DNA of 64,000 bases from Tragulus kanchil (Eukaryota; Chordata; Mammalia; Artiodactyla; Tragulidae). The notes under the pieces were generated by a model, which searched no databases, was not told the DNA's origin, and was given only the letters and a program-made list of their open reading frames with translations. Below are positions 19,091 to 30,512 of the stretch, one piece after another. Both the position numbers and the translations under genes were made by a program. Where the stretch lies: the NCBI GenBank assembly GCA_022376925.1, contig JAIOJX010000032.1, forward strand, positions 115,793,979 through 115,857,978, written 5' to 3'. The first letter of the stretch is position 1. Every line of letters starts with the position of its first letter.

Positions 19091-20524
19091 ATGATCTTTT
19101 TCTGTGTGTCCTAATTGCTTTTTCTCTTAAAGACATCAGTCAGATCAGATTAGGATCTACCTGAGGACTTTGTTTTAATTTAATTACTGCTTTAAAGGTC
19201 CTATCTCCAAATATAGTCACATTCTAAGGTACCCAACTCAACTAAATCATGATCATGAATAACTGTTTGTCTGTATTAATCACACCAACAAACTTGAACC
19301 GCTTTCAATACCAGTTATCAGTTTTGTCTTGGATATATTCCAGATAACATGAGCTGGAAAGTCATTTTGGCCAGATTATTCTGTAGACATGTGTCACCTG
19401 GTTTTGATAGGGACACAGTAAAATAGGTAGGTGGTTGCAGCGTCCTAGTAGGGGATGGTAGGTAGAAGGGAGACACCTGAGAAAGGTTGGGAGGCCAGTG
19501 AGTTGACGATAACTCAGGAGAGCTGCGACTTTTTCTGTACAGCAGGCATGACTGGGTATAAACAGCTTCGGAAAAGAAGGAGTCAACAATTTTCCAGGTT
19601 GGTAGAGGTGAGGCCAGAAAAAGCAAATCCACAGGGGAAATGGGGCTGAGGCATGCATAGTTTGATAAGGCATATCTGATAATTGCAATTTTATATTTGG
19701 AAACTAAAGCAAAATGTCTTTGTATGAGTTTTCTAGGGTTGTCATAACAACATACCACAGGCTAGGTGGCTTACAACAGAAATTTATTTTCTCACATTTC
19801 TGGAGGCTGGAAGGTCAAGAAGGTATTGAGAAGGTTGATTTCTTTTTTTTTTTTTTTAACTTTCATTTTACTTTTAACTTTTACAGAGTTTTGTTGTTTA
19901 CAGATATGTATGTTCTCAGATTGGTCATATGTATATCCCCCTCATCCCACCCCTCCAGACCGTCATACAGCACCCGTGAAGGATCTGCTTTTCTCACAGA
20001 GCAATGACTATAGCTATTTTCTTCACATATGATAGTACAGGCCTTCATGCTGCTTGAGAAGGTTGATTTCTTCTGAGGCCTCTCTCTTGGTTTGTAGATG
20101 GCAGTCTCCCTTTGACTTCACATGATCTTTTTTTTTCCCGCCTTGGGATTGAACCAGTGCCCACTACAGTAGCAGTGCAGAATCCTGTCTCAACCACCAG
20201 GAAGTCCCATATGATCTTTTTCTGTGTGTCCTAATTGCTTTTTCTCTTAAAGACATCAGTCAGATCAGATTAGGATCTACCTGAGGACTTTGTTTTAATT
20301 TAATTACTGCTTTAAAGGTCCTATCTCCAAATATAGTCACATTCTAAGGTACCCAACTCAACTAAATCATGATCATGAATAACTGTTTGTCTGTATTAAT
20401 CACACCAACAAACTTGAACCGCTTTCAATACCAGTTATCAGTTTTGTCTTGGATATATTCCAGATAACATGAGCTGGAAAGTCATTTTGGCCAGATTATT
20501 CTGTAGACATGTGTCACCTGGTTT

Positions 20525-21262
20525 TGATAGGGACACAGTAAAATAGGTAGGTGGTTGCAGCGTCCTAGTAGGGGATGGTAGGTAGAAGGGAGACACCTGA
20601 GAAAGGTTGGGAGGCCAGTGAGTTGACGATAACTCAGGAGAGCTGCTCCTTTTTCTGTAAAGCAGGCTTGACTGGGTATAAACAGCTGATGAAGGAGAAA
20701 ATGGCGAAGAAGCAACCAATGATGTACGTCCTGCATCTGCATCTACTTGAGGAGGACGGTCTTCTACCATCCTATATATATTGCTGCCCATTCAATTGAG
20801 AGAGAGTAGAGCAGAGCTTTCCTGCTTGCCTACTTGCACCTCTTACAAGTACCCTATCCTAATAAATCCTCTTGTCTATCACTCTGCCTCTCGCTGAATT
20901 CCTTCTGCGTTGAGGCACAAAGAACCTGAGCCTCAGTGGGTCCAGATGTTGGGTGAGTGCTGGATTAAGTCCGGGCTGGCCGTGTGGGTTTGAGTCCCAG
21001 ACAGGGTTTTGGCTGGGATTGAGTCCTAACTACGTGGGTTCAGGTCCCAAGCAATATTTTGGCTGAGGTTAAGCCTTAGCCATGTGGGTTCAAGTCCCAA
21101 ATCGGGTTATGGCTAGGTTCAAGCCCCAGTCATGTGGGTTCAAGTCCCAAGCAGGGTTTTTGCTGGAATTCACGCTCCAGCCACGTGGGTTCAGATCCCA
21201 AGCAGGGTTCAATCAGGTCTGGGCCCTGGGTTTAAGGATTAAATCGAGGTAAAACCCTTTCA
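20525..21262 (+). mobile_element. Solo LTR A, ERV1-like
   Basis: A 738-base LTR beginning TGATAGGG and ending CTTTCA, flanked by the 4-base direct repeat GTTT (20521-20524 and 21263-21266). It contains a TATATATA box near 20773, an AATAAA at about 20861, a CTCGCTGAATTC R/U5-type motif, then five to six tandem units of about 50 bases carrying GTGGGTTCAAGTCCCA. A 4-base target duplication fits class I (gammaretrovirus-like) elements. Its 3' part is repeated by D8 at 21655-22349. Confidence 0.75.
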
Positions 21263-22742
21263 GTTTGGTAACCTGGGCTACCTTTTTTTTTTTTTTTTTA
21301 ACTCCAAAACAATATTTGCAGTAAATTCCAAGGCACTTTAAATCCACAGTGGATGGTTTCATATAAAGCCTTGATTACTTTCCATTGCTGAGTTTGTGGA
21401 ATCATGATCCTTTTACCTAACATATACCATCTTTTTTGACTTAGTAACCTCCTATTTTTAGCACAATTTTCTTTCTTGGTATACCAGGGTTATAATATTT
21501 CCTCTGTCAAGTCTAGAACTTTTAAAACTGCCTGTATTTTATCTGTTGGTATGCAACCTGGTTTCTTTGCTTTTAGGTCATCTTGCTGATTTCCCTTTCC
21601 AATTTCAGACCTGGGCATCTGAGATTGATGTCTCCTACTGTGAACAACATTTAGGCGTCCTAGTAGGGGATGGTAGGTAGAGGAGACACCTGAGAAAGGT
21701 TGGGAGGCCAGTGAGTTGCGATAACTCAGGAGAGCTGCTCCTTTTTCTGTAAAGCAGGCTTGACTGGGTATAAACAGCTGATGAAGGAGAAAATGGCGAA
21801 GAAGCAACCAATGATGTACGTCCTGCATCTGCATCTACTTGAGGAGGACGGTCTTCTACCATCCTATATATATTGCTGCCCATTCAATTGAGAGAGAGTA
21901 GAGCAGAGCTTTCCTGCTTGCCTACTTGCACCTCTTACAAGTACCCTATCCTAATAAATCCTCTTGTCTATCACTCTGCCTCTCGCTGAATTCCTTCTGC
22001 GTTGAGGCACAAAGAACCTGAGCCTCAGTGGGTCCAGATGTTGGGTGAGTGCTGGATTAAGTCCGGGCTGGCCGTGTGGGTTTGAGTCCCAGACAGGGTT
22101 TTGGCTGGGATTGAGTCCTAACTACGTGGGTTCAGGTCCCAAGCAATATTTTGGCTGAGGTTAAGCCTTAGCCATGTGGGTTCAAGTCCCAAATCGGGTT
22201 ATGGCTAGGTTCAAGCCCCAGTCATGTGGGTTCAAGTCCCAAGCAGGGTTTTTGCTGGAATTCACGCTCCAGCCACGTGGGTTCAGATCCCAAGCAGGGT
22301 TCAATCAGGTCTGGGCCCTGGGTTTAAGGATTAAATCGAGGTAAAACCCTTTCAGTTTGGTAACCTGGGCTACCTTTTTTTTTTTTTTTTTAACTCCAAA
22401 ACAATATTTGCAGTAAATTCCAAGGCACTTTAAATCCACAGTGGATGGTTTCATATAAAGCCTTGATTACTTTCCATTGCTGAGTTTGTGGAATCATGAT
22501 CCTTTTACCTAACATATACCATCTTTTTTGACTTAGTAACCTCCTATTTTTAGCACAATTTTCTTTCTTGGTATACCAGGGTTATAATATTTCCTCTGTC
22601 AAGTCTAGAACTTTTAAAACTGCCTGTATTTTATCTGTTGGTATGCAACCTGGTTTCTTTGCTTTTAGGTCATCTTGCTGATTTCCCTTTCCAATTTCAG
22701 ACCTGGGCATCTGAGATTGATGTCTCCTACTGTGAACAACAG
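20560..22742 (+). repeat. Direct duplication D8 (offset about 1092 bp)
   Basis: Copy 1 is about 20560-21650 and copy 2 about 21655-22742. Copy 2 lacks three bases in its first 70. The start of copy 1 overlaps the end of D7 copy 2, so a segment of about 137 bases occurs three times (19440, 20560, 21655). Confidence 0.94.
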
Positions 22743-23897
22743 TTGGCTGGCCAGTATCTTTGGCCAAGCCTGGAACCTCAATATTCCACATTTTAGGTTC
22801 TCTTAAGGCTTCTAGGTCAACCTCAGATTCAATCTGTCCGTTTTTGCTTTTTGTTAGAATCATTTGGCAGTGAGGGTAGTTCCCTTTCTCCTCCAGAAAC
22901 AGAGCCCCTCCCCCTAACTTCGTTAATAAATATTTTCGTATTAAAGGGATAGGTCAATCAGGCACAAACAGAAACAAATGCAAAAACAGCTGTCTGTTAG
23001 CATTGCACAAAACAGACTCCAAGAAAGTGTGCCCCTGTTTCTTTCCTGACAACCCCATTACATACTCCTTATGAGTGCTAAGGTTTCCAATCCTTTGAGT
23101 TAAGACTGAGAAGGTTGCACGGTGTCAACAAGAAATTCTATCAAATGGCCAGCCACATCAATGACCACCCGAATTTGGACATAGGTTATGCAGACAGTAT
23201 TTCCAGGCGGAGGCACTTTTGGCCTTGGGCCCCATTGGTCTTCCCATCAATGGCTGAGGGGCCCCTGTCACTCTCTGACATCTGGGGCATTCCCTCTCCT
23301 AGTGCCCTGGCTGTTTGCAAAAGACACATTGACAGCAATCCTTCCAGTGCCCTTTGTTCACATAGGGTACACCGACTTTGTATGGGTACCCATGGGCCTT
23401 GTGGTCTGCCGGGACCAGATTGGCCCAGAAAGGGCAGCCTCCTAGTTGGTGGTTTTTGAGCGGACAAAGCCATCGTAATCATTTGGGTCTTTTACATATT
23501 CCTCTGGGTGCGCTCAGCCTTTTCAGCCATATCCCTATTATTAAAAACCGAACAGGCCAATTGGAACAAATCTTTCATTGGGGTCTGAGGACCAGCACTT
23601 GCTTTCTGAATTTTGCGCCTGATGTCTGGGGCAGACTGGGCTATGAAACGCATAGCCAAAAGGGCCTGTCGAAGGGATCCACGTTTGTGTATTTCCTAAT
23701 AGCCTCCACTAACCTATCTTGGAAGCCTGCAGGATTTTCATCCTGTGCCTGTTGGACTTCTTTCACCTTTTCATAATTATCAGGTTTTACTCTTAAGTTT
23801 TTTCATATCCTCTATTAAACAGTTAACCATATGATGCCATCTATCCTCTATTACTGGTAATTCCATTTTGGGCTTGTCTCAGGAACAGCCTCATTCC
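21282..23897 (-). pseudogene. Decayed gammaretrovirus-like pol/pro remnant (with D8/D9 copies)
   Basis: Minus-strand remnants of a class I endogenous retrovirus. From right to left they resemble the end of gag NC, a protease region, and the start of pol (residues ALREPKMWN, typical of the junction before reverse transcriptase). Short, rearranged pol-like pieces follow down to a T-run at 21282-21299 (A-run on the minus strand). Stops and frameshifts are frequent, one of them at the protease active-site Asp-Thr-Gly region. No open gene is left. Part of this is the D9 duplicate of 23898-25010. Family assignment is by motif only. Confidence 0.6.
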
Positions 23898-25021
23898 CCA
23901 CATTTTAGGTTCTCTTAAGGCTTCTAGGTCAACCTCAGATTCAATCTGTCCGTTTTTGCTTTTTGTTAGAATCATTTGGCAGTGAGGGTAGTTCCCTTTC
24001 TCCTCCAGAAACAGAGCCCCTCCCCCTAACTTCGTTAATAAATATTTTCGTATTAAAGGGATAGGTCAATCAGGCACAAACAGAAACAAATGCAAAAACA
24101 GCTGTCTGTTAGCATTGCACAAAACAGACTCCAAGAAAGTGTGCCCCTGTTTCTTTCCTGACAACCCCATTACATACTCCTTATGAGTGCTAAGGTTTCC
24201 AATCCTTTGAGTTAAGACTGAGAAGGTTGCACGGTGTCAACAAGAAATTCTATCAAATGGCCAGCCACATCAATGACCACCCGAATTTGGACATAGGTTA
24301 TGCAGACAGTATTTCCAGGCGGAGGCACTTTTGGCCTTGGGCCCCATTGGTCTTCCCATCAATGGCTGAGGGGCCCCTGTCACTCTCTGACATCTGGGGC
24401 ATTCCCTCTCCTAGTGCCCTGGCTGTTTGCAAAAGACACATTGACAGCAATCCTTCCAGTGCCCCTTTTGTTCACATAGGGTACACCGACTTTGTATGGG
24501 TACCCATGGGCCTTGTGGTCTGCCGGGACCAGATTGGCCCAGAAAGGGCAGCCTCCTAGTTGGTGGTTTTTGAGCGGACAAAGCCATCGTAATCATTTGG
24601 GTCTTTTACATATTCCTCTGGGTGCGCTCAGCCTTTTCAGCCATATCCCTATTATTAAAAACCGAACAGGCCAATTGGAACAAATCTTTCATTGGGGTCT
24701 GAGGACCAGCACTTGCTTTCTGAATTTTGCGCCTGATGTCTGGGGCAGACTGGGCTATGAAACGCATAGCCAAAAGGGCCTGTCGAAGGGATCCACGTTT
24801 GTGTATTTCCTAATAGCCTCCACTAACCTATCTTGGAAGCCTGCAGGATTTTCATCCTGTGCCTGTTGGACTTCTTTCACCTTTTCATAATTATCAGGTT
24901 TTACTCTTAAGTTTTTTCATATCCTCTATTAAACAGTTAACCATATGATGCCATCTATCTCTATCAGTAGAGTTTAACTGGTAATTCCATTTTGGGCTTG
25001 TCTCAGGAACAGCCTCATTCC
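22786..25021 (+). repeat. Direct duplication D9 (offset about 1112-1122 bp)
   Basis: Copy 1 is about 22786-23897 and copy 2 about 23898-25021. Copy 1 lacks two bases near 23352, which breaks the frame of the retroviral zinc knuckle. It is also shortened by several bases near 23848, within 50 bases of the junction. Confidence 0.93.
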
Positions 25022-25268
25022 CCACCCCGGTGCACTGCATGATCCTGTCGGGCTCAGGCTGCCAGTTGATGGGCATGACCTCTGGCCGCCAGTATTATAC
25101 CCTGCTTTTCCTCGGGGGTGCAGCAGTGGGACAGTAACATCTGTAAGTCTTCCCAGGTGAGATCAAAAGACCTCACTAGTCTGATAAATTCTTTTGTAAA
25201 ATATTCAGGATCCTCAGAAAAACTTCTCAACTTGTCTTCTGCCAGGCTTAGATCAGACACTGAGAAAG
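23898..25268 (-). pseudogene. Endogenous retrovirus gag CA-NC remnant
   Basis: Minus-strand reading from about 25268 shows a capsid C-terminal segment typical of gammaretroviruses (SFDLTWEDLQ, then CCTPEEKQ). Around 24484-24446 there is a CCHC zinc knuckle (CTLCEQKGHWKDC), the nucleocapsid signature. Frame changes separate the pieces, so it is not an intact gene. The remainder, toward 23898, is the protease/pol junction. The capsid is interrupted on its N-terminal side by LTR B. Confidence 0.75.
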
Positions 25269-25276
25269 ACTACAAG

Positions 25277-26049
25277 TGATAGGGATAGAGTAGAACAGGT
25301 AGAGTCCTAGTGGAGGACAATAGGTAGAAGGGTGAAACCTGGGAAAGGTTGGGAGGCCAGTAAGTTGATGATAACTCAAGAGAGCTGCTCTTTGTTCAGT
25401 AAAGCAGGCTTGACTGGGCATGGACGGCTGATGAAGAAGGAGCGGGGAAGGAAGGAATTAACAATGTATGTCTTACACCTGTGTCTACTTGAGGGGGGCG
25501 GTCTTTTAGCATCCTATATATTGCTGCCCATTCAGTCAGGGAGGAGAGCAGCAGAGTAGAGCTTTTCCGCCTGCCTGTTTGCACCGCTTACAGGTAACTT
25601 ACTCTAATAAATCCTCTTCTTGTCTGTCACTCTGCTTCTCACTGAATACCTTCTGCGTTGAGGCACAAAGAACCTGAGCCTCAGTGGGTCCAGACATTGG
25701 ATTAAGTCCCGACCGCGTGGGTTCGAGTCCCAGACAGGGTTTTGACTGGGATTGAGTCCTGACTACATGGTCAGGTCCCAAGCAGGGTTTTGGCTGAAGT
25801 TGAGCCTTAGCCACGTGCGTTCGAGTCCCAAACTGGGTTTGGCTAGATTCAGGCCCCAGTTACGTGGGTTCAATTCCCAAACAGGGTTTTGGCTGGGTTC
25901 AAGTCCTAAGCCAGGGATTGTGGGTTCGAGTCCCAAACAGGGTTTTGGCTGGAATTCAAGCTCCAGCCACATGGGTTCAAGTCCCAGGCAGGGTTCGATC
26001 AGGTCTGGGCCCTGGTTTAAGCCTCAAATTGAGGTAAAACCCTTTTACA
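25277..26049 (+). mobile_element. LTR B inserted in the opposite-strand gag remnant
   Basis: About 773 bases, starting TGATAGGG and ending TTTTACA, related to LTR A. It has TATATA near 25517, AATAAA near 25608 and a U5-like tract with about six tandem units. ACTACA occurs on both sides (25269-25274 and 26050-26055), with two extra bases before the TG. It splits the minus-strand gag reading (26687-26057 and 25268-24890). Two of its units contain GGTTCGAGTCC exactly (25720-25730, 25923-25933). Confidence 0.7.
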
Positions 26050-26056
26050 ACTACAT

Positions 26057-26687
26057 AGACTCCTATTGTTTTTTGACTTCCATCATGAACTTCTCTGAGA
26101 GGCAAAACTGTAGGGACAGTTGGTTGGCAATTTACATTATTGCCAGTGCTAGCTGAGCTAAGGATGGGCCCCTTGAGTAACTCAGGGTACAAAGCAGCTC
26201 CTGAATATGGGTAGGGCCTCTCTTCTTTCCTAACAGTGTCATCTCCAGAGACAATGGCTCCTCCCAGTAGGCGGGGAGTAGCTCCAGCTGCTCCAGGCAG
26301 AGAATTTAACATTTGAATAGCCCCATAGGGTCCATCAGTTAAAAGTCTTTTGTGTCTTTACTAGAATTTTGCCTCCGAGCTACACACACCTTAAAATTCC
26401 TTGTGAATCTCATTGTCTAGATACAAGGCCATGAAAATTTGAATTTATGGAAGTTTCCTCCATCGAAACTTCCTTCCACAATATAAATCTAACTGTAATA
26501 TAGTATCATAATTCAGGCACCCATTTAGTGGCCATTTTTCTTGGCTTCCTAACTCATATTGCAGCCAAACATGATTACATAGCCTGATAAACTTTTTTCT
26601 TTTTAATCCCAGTAGTCAGAATCTTTCCCAGTCCCAGAGGATATGACCCAAGAGGGTATTGGTTGGGATTGACGTCGCCTGACCCAT
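26057..26687 (-). pseudogene. Endogenous retrovirus gag N-terminal remnant
   Basis: The minus strand at 26687 has an ATG followed by Gly-Gln, the usual myristoylated start of gammaretroviral gag. The frame is lost by a stop within about 20 codons. A proline-rich p12-like segment and the beginning of capsid are readable at 26312-26057 before LTR B interrupts. No intact protein is encoded. Confidence 0.65.
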
Positions 26688-27349
26688 TTCAGACCCAAAC
26701 CTGAGACGTCTCTAATTCCCATTCTAGCCCAAATCGTACCCTTAAAATAAAAATCCACAACAAAATTTGGTAAAGACTTGCACTTAAGGTTTTAGATGCT
26801 ATCCCTTCCAAAGTAGTCTCCCAACTGGTTGCTAGTGCCTAAAAGAAGAAACTGTGCAGAGAATGCATGGAAGACATTCCCAGTGGTGTTGAGGATGAAT
26901 TGGAGCTGGTCTAGTGATAAATTGGGAATAAAACACCCGCACTTTAAGGGGGTGGGAGGGAGGGGAATAAAAGCAAAGTACACCTTGGTGACTTCACAGG
27001 TCTTTTCAAATTAAGAAAAGAGAGAAAGAAACAAAGCAGGAATGAACAAGAATGTAAGAATGTAGGAGGAAAATCTCAGAGTCAAAGAGAATCGTATAAT
27101 TCTGTCTTCTTCAGTCTACCTGGCTCATGGCTTCCTGTGGGCCTTTTTGGGACAAAAACCTAACTCTAAAACTTTCTTACCTTGTCACTGTCCCTCCTGG
27201 TTGACTCACCAGGGAAAGGGGCAGGGCACAATTTTTGAAAAGAATGACATAGCCCAAGGATACAGCATAAACCTATTAGAATCAAATGGGTCTAAGATAG
27301 CAGACCAGACCTTGATCTCAGTCAGCAAGCTAAACGACACACTCAAAGG
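26688..27349. other. Probable ERV leader / unresolved intergenic
   Basis: Lies upstream of the minus-strand gag start and left of LTR C. It may include the retroviral leader. I cannot identify a primer-binding site or any gene. Confidence 0.35.
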
Positions 27350-27835
27350 TGTCATGACAGTTCCACCCCTTCCCTAAAAGAGCTGGAATAACCCTCCCAC
27401 TCATTAGCATATGGAATTACTCAGCCCATTAAAAACTAAGAACGCCATGTTTTCAGGGTGGCTGGATTTGCTCTGCCATGGTCCACACTCTGTGGAGTGT
27501 GCTTTCTCTGAATCTGAATAAATTCATTTCTTACCTATCACTTTGTCTCTCACTGAATTCTTCTCTGCAAAGAGACCTGAAGAACCTGAGCCTCAGTTGG
27601 TCTAGATGTTGGGTGAATGTGAGACTAGGGTTTTGGCTGGATTAAGTTCCAGCTATGTGAGTTCAAGTCCCAGACAGGGTTTTTGGCCAGGATTGAGTTC
27701 CCGCCACATGCATTCAAGTCTCAAGCAGGGTTTTGGCTGGGGTTAAGCCTCAGCCATGTGGGTTCAAGTCCCAAGCAGGGTTTGAGTAGGTCTGGGCCCT
27801 GGGTTTAAGTCTCAAATCGAGGTAGAACACTTTCA
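27350..27835 (+). mobile_element. LTR C, related U5 with different U3
   Basis: Begins TGTCATGACAGTTCC (a typical class I LTR start) and ends CACTTTCA. It carries AATAAA near 27517 and TTTGTCTCTCACTGAATTC, followed by four to five of the same ~50-base tandem units found in LTRs A and B. I see no clear target-site duplication. Its right two thirds recur at 28574-28950 through D10. Confidence 0.65.
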
Positions 27836-28021
27836 CCTCTGCCTGGAATCCCTTCCTCCTAGTCTTTACTTATGCATACTCATTCTCATCTTTTCTGGTT
27901 TAACTCATACTTCACCTCCTCAGAGATGTCTCCCCAGCCACACTATCTAAAGTTGGCAAATTAACCCATACAGGACTCTTCAACAAAGATATTAACAAGA
28001 ACAACAAATACACAAAGAAAA

Positions 28022-28335
28022 ATGCAAGTTTATTATTATTTTGAGGGGGCGGGCGGGTTGGGGAGGGAGGGGAACAGGCAGGCCACTTCTATTGGTCTTT
28101 CATTTATCCATTTTCATCCATCTTTGTTCTTTGGCCTGTGTGAGCCTCCCATCTCAATGGCCTCTCTCACTGCAGAGCACCGGCTCTGGGTGCATGCGCT
28201 CCAGAGCTCCGGCTCCGTAATTGGACACATTGGTCCAGCCGCTCCGCGGCATGTGGGATCTTCCCAGGCCAGGGATGGAACCCGTGCCCCTTGCACTGCA
28301 AGGCGGTGTCCTTACTCAACCACCAGGGAAGCCCA
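28022..28335 (-). mobile_element. CHR-like SINE
   Basis: Minus-strand tRNA-derived SINE with T-rich left end and GGAAGCCC right end. It is the more diverged of the two D10 copies (for example CCCATCTCAATGG where the other has CCCATCGCGGTGG). Confidence 0.85.
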
Positions 28336-28553
28336 GTTTATATATTTTTTAAAGAATTATTTTATTTTAATTAAAAACAATTTTTGGGGGCTGTACTGGG
28401 TCTTCATTGCAGCTCATGGGCTTTTCTCTAGTAGCAGAACACAGGCTTAGTTGCCCTGTGGCGTCTGGGATCTTAGTTCCTCAGCTAGGGATCAAACCCA
28501 TGTATCCTGCATTGGAAGGTGGATTCCTAACCACTGAACCACAGGGACGTCCC
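28336..28553 (-). mobile_element. Older CHR-type SINE
   Basis: TTGGGGGCTGTACTGGGTC, then GGGATCAAACCCATG and a CCACAGGGACGTCCC end, on the minus strand. D10 copy at 29453-29671. Confidence 0.7.
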
Positions 28554-29136
28554 AAACAACAAGTTTATTAATATGGCTGGATTTGCTCTGCCATGGTCCA
28601 CACTCTGTGGAGTGTGCTTTCTCTGAATCTGAATAAATTCATTTCTTACCTATCACTTTGTCTCTCACTGAATTCTTCTCTGCAAAGAGACCTGAAGAAC
28701 CTGAGCCTCAGTTGGTCTAGATGTTGGGTGAATGTGAGACTAGGGTTTTGGCTGGATTAAGTTCCAGCTATGTGAGTTCAAGTCCCAGACAGGGTTTTTG
28801 GCCAGGATTGAGTTCCCGCCACATGCATTCAAGTCTCAAGCAGGGTTTTGGCTGGGGTTAAGCCTCAGCCATGTGGGTTCAAGTCCCAAGCAGGGTTTGA
28901 GTAGGTCTGGGCCCTGGGTTTAAGTCTCAAATCGAGGTAGAACACTTTCACCTCTGCCTGGAATCCCTTCCTCCTAGTCTTTACTTATGCATACTCATTC
29001 TCATCTTTTCTGGTTTAACTCATACTTCACCTCCTCAGAGATGTCTCCCCAGCCACACTATCTAAAGTTGGCAAATTAACCCATACAGGACTCTTCAACA
29101 AAGATATTAACAAGAACAACAAATACACAAAGAAAA

Positions 29137-29452
29137 ATGCAAGTTTATTATTATTTTGAGGGGGAGGGCGGGTTGGGGAGGGAGGGGACAGGCAGGCCAC
29201 TTCTATTGGTCTTTCATTTATCTATTTTCATCCATCTTTGTTCTTTGGCCTGTGTGGGCCTCCCATCGCGGTGGCCTCTGTCACTGCAGAGCACCGGCTC
29301 TGGGCGCATGTGCTCCAGAGCTCCGGCTCCGTAATTGGACACATCGGTCCAGCTGCTCCATGGCACGTGGGATCTTCCCAGGCCAGGGATCGAACCGGCA
29401 CCCCTTGCACTGCAAGGCGGTGTCCTTACCCACTGGACCACCAGGGAAGCCC
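29137..29452 (-). mobile_element. CHR-like SINE, D10 copy
   Basis: Counterpart of 28022-28335, closer to the family consensus seen elsewhere in this window. Confidence 0.85.
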
Positions 29453-29706
29453 AGTTTATATATTTTTTAAAGAATTATTTTATTTTAATTAAAAACAATT
29501 TTTGGGGGCTGTACTGGGTCTTCATTGCAGCTCATGGGCTTTTCTCTAGTAGCAGAACACAGGCTTAGTTGCCCTGTGGCGTCTGGGATCTTAGTTCCTC
29601 AGCTAGGGATCAAACCCATGTATCCTGCATTGGAAGGTGGATTCCTAACCACTGAACCACAGGGACGTCCCAAAAAACAAGTTTATTAATATGCAGAACT
29701 TATCTA

Positions 29707-29921
29707 TGGGGGAATAGGCATGGGTGCTAAGTTGCTTTAGTCATGTCCAACCCTTTATGAACTCATGGACTGTGTAGCCCACCAGGCTCCTCTGTCCATG
29801 GGGTTCCCCAGGAAAGAATTCTAGAGTGGGTTGCCACGACCTCCTCCAGGTGATCTTTCCAGGAATTGAATCATGTCTCCTGGCGGGTGCGTTCTTTAAT
29901 CAGTAGTGCCACCTGGGAAGC
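29707..29921 (-). mobile_element. Bov-tA type SINE
   Basis: The plus strand shows the reverse of a ruminant Bov-tA: GTGCTAAGTTGCTTTAGTC, CACCAGGCTCCTCTGTCCAT and CCACCTGGGAAGCCC. Diagnostic of ruminants. Confidence 0.8.
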
Positions 29922-30266
29922 CCATACATGGGGGATATCCAGGGGAAAATAAGTAACTCTTCTATGTGACTTAGAATTAAGGTTTAAATACCATCTGAAT
30001 AAAGACAGGGGTAGGGAAGAACAAATAGCTTCTAAGAAAGATGAATAGGCCCTTAGAAGAATGGATGGCAGATATGATAGTTTCTGACAAAGTTGGTCTG
30101 GATGTGATACAGAATTCTTATATGAGATGAAACTCCCAGGAAGGAGATTTATGACCACTGAGTTTCTTGGGAGGCTCCGTCTTTAGGCAGATAAGGTGAG
30201 TTCAGAGAAAGTCTCTCCCTGCACTTGTAATTTTTCAAGTGTCTATTAGCTCAAAATAACCAATAT

Positions 30267-30512
30267 GGGCTTCCCTGGTGGTCCAGTGGGTGGAGAGTGT
30301 GCCTTGCAGTGCAAGGGGCACAGGTTCGATCCCTGGCCCGGGAACATCCCACGTGCCACAGAGTGGCTGGACCAGTGTGTCCAATTAAGAGCCGGCGCTC
30401 TGCAACGAGAGAGGCCACTGTAATGGGAGGCCCACACAGGTCAAAGAATAAAGATGGATGAAAAATCAACAAATAAAAAATCAATAGAAAGAGACCAAAT
30501 TAAAAAAAAAAA
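30267..30512 (+). mobile_element. CHR-like SINE
   Basis: Plus-strand element from GGGCTTCCCTGGTGGTCC to an A-run, flanked by AACCAATA-like target duplications. Confidence 0.88.

Larger units (their letters stand above)
18454..20697 (+). repeat. Direct duplication D7 (offset about 1120 bp)
   Basis: Copy 1 is about 18454-19577 and copy 2 about 19581-20697. Copy 2 lacks 7 bases near its start. Copy 1 has several substitutions in its last 60 bases, next to the junction. The content is intergenic repeats and the 5' part of an LTR. Confidence 0.94.
27459..29692 (+). repeat. Direct duplication D10 (offset about 1115 bp)
   Basis: Copy 1 is about 27459-28573 and copy 2 about 28574-29692. Flanking parts are almost identical, but the SINE inside (28022-28335 versus 29137-29452) differs at about 20 positions. 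Variation is therefore concentrated in the repeat element. Confidence 0.94.

Noticed and set aside
20440..22863. Real gene on the minus strand from the 80-117 codon frames
   Set aside because: They are translations of LTR U3 antisense sequence and of decayed retroviral pol, repeated by D7-D9.
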